Part shown: positions 6,965 to 15,959 of the stretch, piece after piece | Numbering within the stretch: the stretch's first letter is position 1 | Layout of the letters: every line of letters starts with the position of its first letter | NCBI RefSeq assembly: GCF_900187445.1 | Contig: NZ_FYEB01000014.1 | Span: forward strand, 1 to 64,000 | Direction of reading: 5' to 3' | Length of the DNA stretch: 64,000 nucleotides | Origin: Pseudomonas sp. Irchel s3b2 | GTDB lineage: Bacteria > Pseudomonadota > Gammaproteobacteria > Pseudomonadales > Pseudomonadaceae | Notes under the pieces: generated by a model | The model's database searches: none | Told to the model about the DNA's origin: nothing | What the model saw: the letters and a program-made list of their open reading frames with translations, nothing else | Translations under genes and position numbers: made by a program

Positions 6965-9900
6965 GTGAGTCATTTACTGGATCAATTGCGGTTTTTCAAT
7001 CGCAAGCAAAACGAGTTTTCCGATGGACATGGAGAGACTCACAAAGAATCGCGCGACTGGGAGAACGTCTACCGTTCGCGCTGGCAGTACGACAAGATCG
7101 TGCGCTCCACCCATGGGGTGAACTGCACCGGCTCGTGCTCGTGGAAAATCTACGTCAAAAACGGCCTGATCACCTGGGAAACCCAGCAGACCGACTACCC
7201 GCGCACCCGCAATGATCTGCCCAACCACGAACCGCGCGGTTGCCCGCGTGGCGCCAGTTACAGCTGGTACATCTACAGCGCCAACCGGCTCAAGTACCCG
7301 AAGATCCGCAAGCCTTTGCTCAAACTCTGGCGCGAGGCACGGCAGACCATGGCACCGGTGGAAGCCTGGGCGAGCATTGTCGAGGACAAGGTCAAGGCCG
7401 AATCTTATAAAAGCAAGCGCGGCATGGGTGGTTTCATTCGCTCCAACTGGGAGGAAGTCAACGAGATCATTGCCGCGTCCAACGTCTACACCATCAAGCA
7501 ATACGGCCCCGACCGGATCGTCGGTTTCTCGCCGATTCCGGCCATGTCGATGGTCAGCTACGCCGCAGGCTCGCGTTACCTGTCGCTGATCGGCGGCGCG
7601 TGCCTGAGTTTCTACGACTGGTACTGCGACTTGCCACCAGCCTCGCCGATGGTCTGGGGCGAGCAGACCGACGTGCCGGAATCGGCCGACTGGTACAACT
7701 CCAACTACATCATTGCCTGGGGCTCCAACGTCCCGCAGACCCGTACCCCCGACGCGCACTTCTTTACCGAAGTCCGCTACAAGGGCACCAAGACGGTGGC
7801 GATCACCCCGGACTACTCGGAAGTCGCCAAGCTCACCGACCTGTGGCTGAACCCTAAACAAGGCACCGATGCGGCGCTGGCCCAGGCGTTCAACCATGTG
7901 ATCTTCAAAGAATTCCACCTGGACAAGCCGAGCGCCTATTTCACCGACTACGCCAAGCGCTTCACCGATTTGCCGGTGCTGGTGCTGCTCAAGCAAATGG
8001 TCGACAAGGCACCCGGTGCCGGTTATCAGCCGGACCGCTTCCTGCGCGCCAGCGACCTGACCGACAACCTCGGCCAGGAAAACAACCCGGAATGGAAAAC
8101 CATCGCCCTGGACGTCAGCGGTGAACTGGTTTCTCCGCAAGGCGCCATCGGTTATCGCTGGGGCGAGAAGGGCAAGTGGAACATCCTGCCGCGTGAAGGT
8201 GGCGAAGGCCGTGAGATCGATCTGAAGCTGAGCCTGATCGGCGATGACGTTGCCGAAGTGGCGTTCCCGTATTTTGCCGGCGAGTCCCACGAGCATTTCC
8301 AGCACGTGGCCGGCGATGCCGTGCAATACCGTCGCGTGCCAGTGCATAACGTGGTGCTGGCGGACGGCAGCGTGGCCAAAGTCGCCACCGTGTTCGACCT
8401 GTCGGCAGCCAACCTGGCCATCGATCGCGGCCTCGGTGGCGCTAACGTGGCCAAGGATTACGACGACGCCTCGGTGCCCGGCACCCCTGCCTGGCAGGAG
8501 CAGATCACCGGCGTCAGCCGCGAGAAAGCCATCCAGATTGCCCGGGAGTTCGCCGACAACGCCGACAAGACCAAGGGTCGCTCGATGATCATCGTCGGCG
8601 CGGCGATGAACCACTGGTACCACATGGACATGAACTACCGCGGGCTGATCAACATGCTCATGCTCTGCGGCTGTGTCGGTCAGACTGGTGGCGGTTGGGC
8701 GCACTACGTCGGCCAGGAAAAACTCCGTCCGCAATGCGGCTGGCTGCCACTGGCGTTCGGCCTGGACTGGAACCGTCCGCCTCGCCAAATGAACGGCACC
8801 AGCTTCTTCTACGCCCACAGTTCGCAATGGCGCCACGAGAAGATGAGCATGCACGACGTGCTCTCGCCATTGGCCGATAAATCACAATTTCCCGAACATG
8901 CCCTGGACTACAACATCCGCGCCGAACGCGCCGGCTGGTTGCCCAGCGCACCGCAACTCAACACTAACCCTTTGCACATTTGCCGCGACGCTGCTGCGGC
9001 CGGCATGGACCCGAAAGACTACGTGGTCAAGTCGCTGCAGGACGGTTCGCTGCGCTTCTCCTGCGAACAGCCGGACAGCCCGGTCAACTTCCCGCGCAAC
9101 ATGTTCATCTGGCGTTCCAACCTGCTGGGCTCCTCGGGCAAGGGCCACGAGTACATGCTCAAGTACTTGCTCGGTACCAAGAACGGGGTGATGAACGAAG
9201 ACATCGGCCAGGTCGGCGACTGCAAACCCGAAGAAGCCGAATGGGTGGACGAGGGCGCCATCGGCAAGCTCGATCTGGTCACCACGCTGGACTTCCGCAT
9301 GTCCTCGACCTGCGTCTATTCCGACATCGTCTTGCCGACCGCGACCTGGTACGAAAAAGACGACATGAACACCTCGGACATGCACCCGTTCATTCACCCA
9401 TTGTCGGCCGCCATCGACCCGGCGTGGGAATCGCGTTCCGACTGGGAAATCTACAAGGGCATCGCCAAGGCGTTTTCCAGCATGGCCGAAGGGCATCTGG
9501 GCGTTGAGAAGGACTTGGTGACTATCCCGCTGATGCACGACAGCGTCGGCGAACTGGCCCAACCGTTTGGCGGCACCGACTGGAAAAGTGCCGGCGTGGC
9601 CCCGGAGCCAGGCAAGAACGCGCCGAACCTGCATGTGGTGGAGCGTGACTATCCGAACATCTACAAACAGTTCTCGTCCCTCGGGCCATTGCTGGAAAAA
9701 CACGGCAACGGTGGCAAGGGCATCAACTGGAACACCGACGCCGAAGTGAAATTCCTCGGTGCGCTCAATCACCGCGAAGGAACTGCCGGGATCAGCCATG
9801 GTCGGCCGAAAATCGACACGGCGATCGATGCTGCTGAAGTGATTCTGTCCCTGGCCCCGGAAACCAACGGCCAGGTCGCTGTGAAAGCCTGGGCCGCGCT

Positions 9901-10738
9901 GTCGGAGTTCACCGGTATTGACCACAGCCACCTGGCGCTGTCCAAGGCCCACGAGGCGATTCGCTTCCGCGACATTCAGGCCCAGCCACGCAAGATCATT
10001 TCCAGCCCAACCTGGTCAGGTCTCGAAGACGATCATGTCAGCTACAACGCCGGCTACACCAACGTTCACGAAGGGATCCCATGGCGCACCATCACCGGTC
10101 GCCAGCAGTTCTACCAGGATCACCCGTGGATGCAGGCGTTCGGCGAGCAATTGATGAGTTATCGGCCGCCCGTCAACACCCGCACCATCGAAGGGGTGAA
10201 AGGCAAGCGCAGCAACGGCCACAAGGAAATCGTCCTGAACTGGATCACTCCGCACCAGAAGTGGGGCATCCACAGCACCTACAGCGACAACCTGCTGATG
10301 CTCACCCTCAGCCGTGGCGGGCCGATTGTCTGGCTCTCGGAGAACGACGCGAAAAGCGCCGGCATCGAGGACAACGACTGGATCGAATGCTTCAACGTCA
10401 ACGGTGCACTGACCGCCCGGGCGGTGGTCAGCCAGCGCGTCAAGGACGGCATGGTGATGATGTATCACGCACAGGAACGGATCGTGAACGTGCCCGGTTC
10501 GGAAACCACCAAGACCCGTGGCGGCCACCACAACTCGGTCACCCGCGTCGTGCTCAAGCCGACCCACATGATCGGCGGCTATGCCCAGCAGGCCTACGGT
10601 TTCAACTATTACGGCACGGTCGGTTGCAACCGCGATGAATTTGTCGTGGTGCGCAAAATGTCCAAAGTCGACTGGCTCGATGGTTCAAGTGGCGATGACC
10701 TGCCGCGCCCACTGCCGACCGATATCGAGGAGAACTGA
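6965..10738 (+). CDS. narG: Respiratory nitrate reductase alpha subunit NarG
   Basis: This 1257-residue molybdopterin catalytic subunit faces the cytoplasm. The FS0 cluster ligands are at His50, Cys54, Cys58 and Cys93, and the molybdenum ligand Asp222 is in YDWYCDLP; all match the numbering of the E. coli enzyme. There is no Tat signal, only the vestigial N-terminal sequence typical of NarG (RSRWQYDKIVRSTHG). The start is GTG at 6965. It is followed directly by narH. Confidence 0.97.
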   Translation: MSHLLDQLRFFNRKQNEFSDGHGETHKESRDWENVYRSRWQYDKIVRSTHGVNCTGSCSWKIYVKNGLITWETQQTDYPRTRNDLPNHEPRGCPRGASYSWYIYSANRLKYPKIRKPLLKLWREARQTMAPVEAWASIVEDKVKAESYKSKRGMGGFIRSNWEEVNEIIAASNVYTIKQYGPDRIVGFSPIPAMSMVSYAAGSRYLSLIGGACLSFYDWYCDLPPASPMVWGEQTDVPESADWYNSNYIIAWGSNVPQTRTPDAHFFTEVRYKGTKTVAITPDYSEVAKLTDLWLNPKQGTDAALAQAFNHVIFKEFHLDKPSAYFTDYAKRFTDLPVLVLLKQMVDKAPGAGYQPDRFLRASDLTDNLGQENNPEWKTIALDVSGELVSPQGAIGYRWGEKGKWNILPREGGEGREIDLKLSLIGDDVAEVAFPYFAGESHEHFQHVAGDAVQYRRVPVHNVVLADGSVAKVATVFDLSAANLAIDRGLGGANVAKDYDDASVPGTPAWQEQITGVSREKAIQIAREFADNADKTKGRSMIIVGAAMNHWYHMDMNYRGLINMLMLCGCVGQTGGGWAHYVGQEKLRPQCGWLPLAFGLDWNRPPRQMNGTSFFYAHSSQWRHEKMSMHDVLSPLADKSQFPEHALDYNIRAERAGWLPSAPQLNTNPLHICRDAAAAGMDPKDYVVKSLQDGSLRFSCEQPDSPVNFPRNMFIWRSNLLGSSGKGHEYMLKYLLGTKNGVMNEDIGQVGDCKPEEAEWVDEGAIGKLDLVTTLDFRMSSTCVYSDIVLPTATWYEKDDMNTSDMHPFIHPLSAAIDPAWESRSDWEIYKGIAKAFSSMAEGHLGVEKDLVTIPLMHDSVGELAQPFGGTDWKSAGVAPEPGKNAPNLHVVERDYPNIYKQFSSLGPLLEKHGNGGKGINWNTDAEVKFLGALNHREGTAGISHGRPKIDTAIDAAEVILSLAPETNGQVAVKAWAALSEFTGIDHSHLALSKAHEAIRFRDIQAQPRKIISSPTWSGLEDDHVSYNAGYTNVHEGIPWRTITGRQQFYQDHPWMQAFGEQLMSYRPPVNTRTIEGVKGKRSNGHKEIVLNWITPHQKWGIHSTYSDNLLMLTLSRGGPIVWLSENDAKSAGIEDNDWIECFNVNGALTARAVVSQRVKDGMVMMYHAQERIVNVPGSETTKTRGGHHNSVTRVVLKPTHMIGGYAQQAYGFNYYGTVGCNRDEFVVVRKMSKVDWLDGSSGDDLPRPLPTDIEEN

Positions 10739-10739
10739 G

Positions 10740-12278
10740 ATGAAGATTCGCTCACAAATCGGCATGGTGCTGAACCTGGACAAGTGCATCGGTTGCCACA
10801 CCTGTTCGATTACCTGCAAGAACGTCTGGACCAGCCGCGAAGGTATGGAATACGCCTGGTTCAACAACGTCGAATCGAAACCCGGTATCGGTTACCCGAA
10901 AGAATGGGAAAACCAGGACAAGTGGAAGGGCGGCTGGATCCGCAATGCCAACGGCACGATCAACCCGCGCATTGGCGGTAAATTCCGCGTGTTGGCGAAT
11001 ATTTTCGCCAACCCGGACCTGCCGAGCCTCGACGATTACTACGAACCGTTCGACTTCGATTACCAGCACCTGCACACCGCGCCGCTGGGCGAGCACCAGC
11101 CCACTGCGCGCCCGCGTTCGCTGATCTCCGGCAAGCGCATGGAAAAAATCGAGTGGGGCCCGAACTGGGAAGAGATCCTCGGCACCGAATTCGCCAAGCG
11201 TCGTAAGGACAAGAACTTCGACAAGATTCAGGCGGACATTTACGGCGAGTATGAAAACACTTTCATGATGTATTTGCCGCGCCTGTGCGAGCACTGCCTG
11301 AACCCGGCGTGCGCGGCATCGTGCCCGAGCGGGGCGATCTACAAGCGCGAAGAAGACGGCATCGTCCTGATCGACCAGGAAAAATGCCGTGGCTGGCGGA
11401 TGTGCATCAGCGGCTGCCCGTACAAGAAGATCTATTTCAACTGGAAAAGCGGCAAGTCCGAGAAGTGCATCTTCTGCTACCCGCGTATCGAAGCCGGGAT
11501 GCCGACTGTTTGCGCCGAAACCTGTGTCGGACGTATCCGTTACCTCGGTGTGCTGCTGTATGACGCCGACCGCATCAGCGAGGTGGCGAGCACCGCCAAT
11601 GAGCAAGACCTGTACGAGAAACAACTGGAGATTTTCCTCGATCCGAATGACCCGGCAGTGATTCGTCAGGCTCTGGCCGATGGCGTACCGCAGTCGGTGA
11701 TCGATTCCGCCCAACGTTCGCCGGTCTACAAAATGGCCGTGGACTGGAAACTCGCACTGCCGCTGCACCCGGAATACCGCACCTTGCCGATGGTTTGGTA
11801 CGTACCGCCACTGTCGCCGATTCAAAACGCCGCCACTGCTGGCACCGTCGGTATGAACGGGGTGATCCCGGACGTCGACAGCCTGCGTATTCCACTGAAG
11901 TACCTGGCGAACCTGCTGACGGCGGGCGATGAAAAACCGGTCAAGCGTGCGCTTAAACGATTGCTGGCGATGCGCGCCTACAAACGTTCCGAGCAAGTGG
12001 ATGGCGTTCAGGACCTGCAAGTGCTCAAGGATGTCGGCTTGAGTGTGGCCCAGGTCGAGGAGATGTATCGCTACCTGGCGATTGCCAACTATGAAGACCG
12101 CTTTGTGGTACCGAGCGCGCACCGTGAAGACGCCATGAGCGATGCCTTTGCCGAGCGCTCCGGTTGCGGCTTCAGTTTCGGCAGCGGCTGCAGCGGCAGT
12201 TCCGACACCAACATGTTCGGTGCGAAGAAAGCCAACCGACGCGACATCCTGAAAACCGTCCAGTTGTGGGAGGAATGA
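10740..12278 (+). CDS. narH: Respiratory nitrate reductase beta subunit NarH
   Basis: This 512-residue iron-sulfur subunit has four Cys clusters: C16-C19-C22-C26; CEHCLNPACAASC; CRGWRMCISGC, where Trp replaces one Cys and marks the 3Fe-4S cluster; and CIFC with PTVCAETC. It passes electrons from NarI heme to NarG. The ATG at 10740 matches the family N-terminus MKIRSQIGMVLNLDKC; a longer open frame upstream overlaps narG and is not used. The C-terminus has a GCGFSFGSGCSGSS tail. Confidence 0.97.
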   Translation: MKIRSQIGMVLNLDKCIGCHTCSITCKNVWTSREGMEYAWFNNVESKPGIGYPKEWENQDKWKGGWIRNANGTINPRIGGKFRVLANIFANPDLPSLDDYYEPFDFDYQHLHTAPLGEHQPTARPRSLISGKRMEKIEWGPNWEEILGTEFAKRRKDKNFDKIQADIYGEYENTFMMYLPRLCEHCLNPACAASCPSGAIYKREEDGIVLIDQEKCRGWRMCISGCPYKKIYFNWKSGKSEKCIFCYPRIEAGMPTVCAETCVGRIRYLGVLLYDADRISEVASTANEQDLYEKQLEIFLDPNDPAVIRQALADGVPQSVIDSAQRSPVYKMAVDWKLALPLHPEYRTLPMVWYVPPLSPIQNAATAGTVGMNGVIPDVDSLRIPLKYLANLLTAGDEKPVKRALKRLLAMRAYKRSEQVDGVQDLQVLKDVGLSVAQVEEMYRYLAIANYEDRFVVPSAHREDAMSDAFAERSGCGFSFGSGCSGSSDTNMFGAKKANRRDILKTVQLWEE

Positions 12279-12280
12279 GC

Positions 12281-13036
12281 ATGCAAATTCTCAAAGTGAT
12301 TTCGCTGCTGCTCGATTACCCGACTGAGACGCTGATTGGCGGTCGCGACGAACTGGAGCAAGCGATTATCCAGTCACGGGAAATCAGCCCTAAACAGCGC
12401 GGCGCGTTGTTCGAATTGCTCGAGCTGATCTGCGCCAATGACCTGATGGACGGGCAGGAGCACTACGGTGCGCTGTTTGGCCGAGGTCGCTCGCTGTCGT
12501 TGCTGTTGTTTGAACATGTGCATGGCGAGTCCCGCGACCGTGGTCAGGCGATGGTCGACATGATGGCGCAATACGAAGAAGCCGGTTTTGCCATCGGCGT
12601 CAAAGAGCTGCCGGACTATATCCCGCTGTACCTGGAGTTCCTGTCCACCCGCGAAGACATCGAGGCCCGCGAGGGCCTGGCGGATGTTTCGCACTTGCTG
12701 GCCTTGCTCGCCGCACGCCTGGAAGAGCGCGAAAGCGCCTATGCCAGTTGCTTCCGCGCGCTGCTGCAAATCGCCGGGGCCGAACCGCATCAGGCGGTGG
12801 CCGACCTGCGCGCGCAGGTGGCGGCGGAACCGCGCGACGACTCCCTCGAAGCCCTCGACAAGATTTGGGAAGAGGAGGCCGTGGACTTTCTCCAGGCCGA
12901 ACAGCAGGACCGTTGCAGCGGACTGCCAAGCGCACCGGGCAAGGCTCGGGAAGAAAGCGCGGTGCCGTTGCACTGGGTGGATTTTCAGCATGAAGGGTTG
13001 GCCGCCGCGCCAGCCAAGGAGGTCGGTAATGTCTAA
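12281..13036 (+). CDS. narJ: Nitrate reductase maturation chaperone NarJ
   Basis: This 251-residue TorD/DmsD-type chaperone (MQILKVISLLLDYP at the start, HYGALFGRGRSLSLLLFEHVHG as the family core, split here by commentary) binds apo-NarG and helps insert the molybdenum cofactor. An alternative ATG at 12275 overlaps the narH stop as ATGA. The end overlaps narI by eight bases. It is cytoplasmic and not part of the final complex. Confidence 0.93.
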   Translation: MQILKVISLLLDYPTETLIGGRDELEQAIIQSREISPKQRGALFELLELICANDLMDGQEHYGALFGRGRSLSLLLFEHVHGESRDRGQAMVDMMAQYEEAGFAIGVKELPDYIPLYLEFLSTREDIEAREGLADVSHLLALLAARLEERESAYASCFRALLQIAGAEPHQAVADLRAQVAAEPRDDSLEALDKIWEEEAVDFLQAEQQDRCSGLPSAPGKAREESAVPLHWVDFQHEGLAAAPAKEVGNV

Positions 13037-13709
13037 ATGGAATCTGTTGTTATTCGGGATCTATCCCTACGTCGCTTTGGCCATTTGCCTGATCGGCAGT
13101 TGGGCACGCTTCGACCTGTCGCAATACAGCTGGAAGGCAGGTTCGAGCCAGATGCTCAACCAACGCGGCATGCGCGTGGCGAGCAACTTGTTCCATATCG
13201 GTGTGCTGTTCGTGCTGGCCGGGCACTTCGTCGGGCTGCTGATGCCAGCGTCGGTTTATCACCATGTGATCAGCACTGAGAACAAGCAGTTGCTGGCAAT
13301 GGTCTCCGGTGGGTTCTTCGGCCTGTTGTGCCTGATTGGCTTGCTGATGCTGGTCAAGCGGCGTCTCACCGATCCTCGGGTACGGGCCACCTCCAACCCT
13401 TCGGACATCCTGATTCTGCTGGTGCTGTTGGCGCAATTGCTGCTGGGTCTGCTGACAATTGCGGCGTCCACCGCGCACATGGATGGCTCGGTAATGGTGA
13501 TGCTCGCCGATTGGGCGCAGAACACCGTGCTGTTGCGGCCGATGGAAGCGGCGGCGGCCATCGCGCCGGTCGGGCTGATCTACAAGCTGCACGTGTTTCT
13601 CGGTTTGACTCTGTTCGTGCTGTTCCCCTTCACCCGTCTCGTACACATCGTCAGTGCACCGGTCGGGTACCTGGGACGCCGTTATCAAATCGTTCGGCAG
13701 AAAGTCTGA
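13029..13709 (+). CDS. narI: Respiratory nitrate reductase gamma subunit NarI (cytochrome b)
   Basis: This 226-residue membrane protein with about five spans oxidises quinol and holds two b hemes. The likely heme ligands are His56, His66, His188 and His206, matching the E. coli pattern. The ATG at 13029 lies inside the end of narJ. It completes the NarGHI complex. Confidence 0.95.
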   Translation: MSKWNLLLFGIYPYVALAICLIGSWARFDLSQYSWKAGSSQMLNQRGMRVASNLFHIGVLFVLAGHFVGLLMPASVYHHVISTENKQLLAMVSGGFFGLLCLIGLLMLVKRRLTDPRVRATSNPSDILILLVLLAQLLLGLLTIAASTAHMDGSVMVMLADWAQNTVLLRPMEAAAAIAPVGLIYKLHVFLGLTLFVLFPFTRLVHIVSAPVGYLGRRYQIVRQKV

Positions 13710-13719
13710 GGAGAAAATC

Positions 13720-14679
13720 ATGTCAGGTGGATGTGGATGTGGTGGTGGTAACGGTGGCAGCGGTGGCTGCGGTTCTTCCAAAAAAGCCGAGGATGTTCTC
13801 GACATCGCGCCGGTCGCAGAGGCGCAGTTTGAAGCACTCCCGGTTGAGCCGACGGCTGCCGATGACGCCCCGGCGCAGTTGATCGCCAGCAGCGAGCAGG
13901 AGTGGCCGATCATCAGCGTCAACGAGGTGTCGATCACCCCGGAAGCGATGGCCCAGGAGCTGCAATATCACCCGGCCGAAAGCCGCGAGGAAGCGGTCTA
14001 TCTGGCCGCCAGGGCATTGGTGATCCGCGAGTTGTTGCAGCAGCGCATTGCCGAACTCGGCGTGTCGATGGAGATTGGTGCCGGCGAGAACGAAGAAGAA
14101 GCGGCCACGCGCTTGTTGCTCGAACGTGAAGTGCAGGTGCCCCAGTGCGACGAGGAGACCAGTCTTCGTTACTACGAAAACAATCGCGGGCGCTTTCACA
14201 GTGCGCCGTTGCTGGCGGTTCGGCACATCCTGCTCGAATGTGCGCCGGACGATATCGAGGCGCGCGCCCTTGCGCGTGATCAGGCTGAAATTCTGCTACA
14301 GCGGTTGGCGGATTTCCCCGGTAGTTTTGCTGAGCTGGCGGTGAAATATTCGGCCTGCCCGTCGAAGGCTCAGGGCGGTTCTTTGGGGCAAATCAGCAAG
14401 GGCCAGACCGTGCCCGAACTGGAACGTCAGCTGTTCACTCTGGCGCCGGGCCTGGCCAGCAAACCGCTGGAAAGTCGCTACGGCTGGCATGTGGTCAGTG
14501 TCGATCAGCGGATCGAAGGCATGCCGTTGCCCTATGAAGTGGTGTCGACGGCGATTCGCACGCAGTTGCAGCAAGGCGTCTGGCAAAAAGCGCTGGTGCA
14601 GTACCTGCAAACCCTGATCGGTGCGGCGGATATTCGCGGCATCCACTTGCAGGGCGCCGATTCACCGCTGGTGCAGTGA
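13720..14679 (+). CDS. PpiC/NifM-type peptidyl-prolyl isomerase of the nar operon
   Basis: This 319-residue protein has a C-terminal parvulin-type rotamase domain (about 165-260; VRHILLECAPDD, AVKYSACPSKAQGGSLGQIS). The first 22 residues are almost only Gly, Cys and Ser (MSGGCGCGGGNGGSGGCGSS), an unusual potential metal-binding tail. The ATG follows AGGAGAAAA just after narI. This position, between narI and moaA, is conserved in Pseudomonas nar operons. A role in folding or metal delivery to NarGHI is plausible but unproven. No secretion signal is seen. Confidence 0.85.
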   Translation: MSGGCGCGGGNGGSGGCGSSKKAEDVLDIAPVAEAQFEALPVEPTAADDAPAQLIASSEQEWPIISVNEVSITPEAMAQELQYHPAESREEAVYLAARALVIRELLQQRIAELGVSMEIGAGENEEEAATRLLLEREVQVPQCDEETSLRYYENNRGRFHSAPLLAVRHILLECAPDDIEARALARDQAEILLQRLADFPGSFAELAVKYSACPSKAQGGSLGQISKGQTVPELERQLFTLAPGLASKPLESRYGWHVVSVDQRIEGMPLPYEVVSTAIRTQLQQGVWQKALVQYLQTLIGAADIRGIHLQGADSPLVQ

Positions 14680-14704
14680 GCATCGAGACAAACCGGGAGA
14701 TGTG

Positions 14705-15697
14705 ATGAACGCTGTCATGCAGGATGGTTTTGGACGGCAGATCGATTATCTGCGGATGTCGGTGACGGACCGTTGTGATTTTCGCTGTGTGTATTGCATG
14801 GCGAAAAACATGACCTTCCTGCCGCGTCAGCAGGTGCTCACGCTGGAGGAATTACAGCGTCTGGCAACGTTGTTCGTCGGGTTGGGCGTACGCAAAATTC
14901 GCCTCACCGGCGGCGAACCGCTGATTCGTCCGGGCATCGTCGAACTGTGCCGCAACATCGCCGCGCTGCCCGGTTTGCGCGAACTGGTGATGACCAGCAA
15001 CGGCTCGCAACTGGGCCGTCTGGCCCGGCCATTGGCGGAGGCGGGGGTCAAGCGGATGAACATCAGCCTCGATAGTCTGGACGGGCAGAAGTTTCGCGCG
15101 ATCACTCGCAACGGTGATCTCGATCAAGTGCTGGGCGGCATTGAAGCGGCGCGGGACGCGGGGTTCGAGCGGATCAAACTCAACTGCGTGGTGATGAAAG
15201 GGCGCAACTTTGATGAGGTGCCAGCGTTGGTGCAATACGCCATCGATCAGCGCATCGATATCAGTTTCATCGAAGAAATGCCCTTGGGCGAGGTCGGTCG
15301 TTCCCGGGGCGAATCGTTTTGTTCCAGTGACGAGGTACGGACACTGATCGCCAGCCAACATCGGTTACTCGACAGCACTGAAAACAGCGGCGGACCGGCG
15401 CGCTACGTGCGCCTGGAACGCCATCCCGATACCCGGATCGGTTTCATTTCACCCAACAGTCACAACTTCTGTGGCAGCTGTAATCGGGTGAGGATGACTG
15501 TTGAAGGGAAGCTGTTGCTTTGTCTGGGGCAGGAGGACGCGCTGGATTTAAGAGGATTGCTGCGGCGTTATCCGCTGGATGACCAACCCGTGATCAATGC
15601 GGTGCAGAAGGCGTTGCGCGGCAAGCCATTGCGCCACGACTTCAGCCCCGAAGGGGAGGTGCAGATTGTGCGGTTCATGAACATGAGTGGCGGTTGA
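14705..15697 (+). CDS. moaA: GTP 3',8-cyclase MoaA
   Basis: This 330-residue radical SAM enzyme catalyses the first step of molybdenum cofactor synthesis. The N-terminal cluster motif is Cys24-x3-Cys28-x2-Cys31, the C-terminal cluster is CGSCNRVR and a Cys about 14 residues on, and the protein ends in the GG pair needed for activity. It ends the nar operon, coupling cofactor supply to the demand for NarG. Chromosomal Pseudomonas genomes usually have a further moaA elsewhere. Confidence 0.93.
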   Translation: MNAVMQDGFGRQIDYLRMSVTDRCDFRCVYCMAKNMTFLPRQQVLTLEELQRLATLFVGLGVRKIRLTGGEPLIRPGIVELCRNIAALPGLRELVMTSNGSQLGRLARPLAEAGVKRMNISLDSLDGQKFRAITRNGDLDQVLGGIEAARDAGFERIKLNCVVMKGRNFDEVPALVQYAIDQRIDISFIEEMPLGEVGRSRGESFCSSDEVRTLIASQHRLLDSTENSGGPARYVRLERHPDTRIGFISPNSHNFCGSCNRVRMTVEGKLLLCLGQEDALDLRGLLRRYPLDDQPVINAVQKALRGKPLRHDFSPEGEVQIVRFMNMSGG

Positions 15698-15732
15698 GCT
15701 GTCTTGCACGATTCAAAAAATACAACCAATCC

Positions 15733-15825
15733 ATGTAGGAGCGGGCTTGCCCGCGATGGCGGTCTATCAGTCAACATTGATGTTGGATGTGATGGCCTCT
15801 TCGCGGGCAAGCCCGCTCCCACATG
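15733..15825. repeat. Inverted REP pair between moaA and nrdD
   Basis: TGTAGGAGCGGGCTTGCCCG and its inverted copy about 45 bases further on form a Pseudomonas REP doublet (REPIN). It lies after moaA, could fold in RNA, and separates the nar operon from the nrdD promoter. Confidence 0.85.
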
Positions 15826-15859
15826 GGACCCGCGCTTGTCACAGATTCACCGCCAAATC

Positions 15860-15873
15860 TTGATATCGATCAA
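15860..15873 (+). promoter_or_regulatory. Perfect ANR/DNR box of the nrdD promoter
   Basis: TTGATATCGATCAA matches TTGAT-N4-ATCAA exactly. Counting -41.5 from its centre puts the start at about 15908 and the -10 hexamer at 15896-15901, where the sequence is TAGCCT. Oxygen-limited induction of the class III ribonucleotide reductase follows. Confidence 0.88.
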
Positions 15874-15959
15874 TTGCAGATCAGTCCTTTGTCCGTAGCC
15901 TTTACTGCATGTTGTGTTTGTTTGTTTGTAAACATCTATATGTAGTATCTGGAGGCCGA

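Noticed and set aside
6974..8854. 626-codon minus-strand frame over narG
   Set aside because: It is the antisense shadow of a GC-rich gene with clear NarG ligands.
10752..12122. 456-codon minus-strand frame over narH
   Set aside because: Shadow of narH; no domain and unusual Arg/Val/Ala/His bias.
15733..15825. CRISPR-like repeat pair
   Set aside because: It is an inverted REP doublet, not direct repeats with spacers; none of the repeats in the window form an array.
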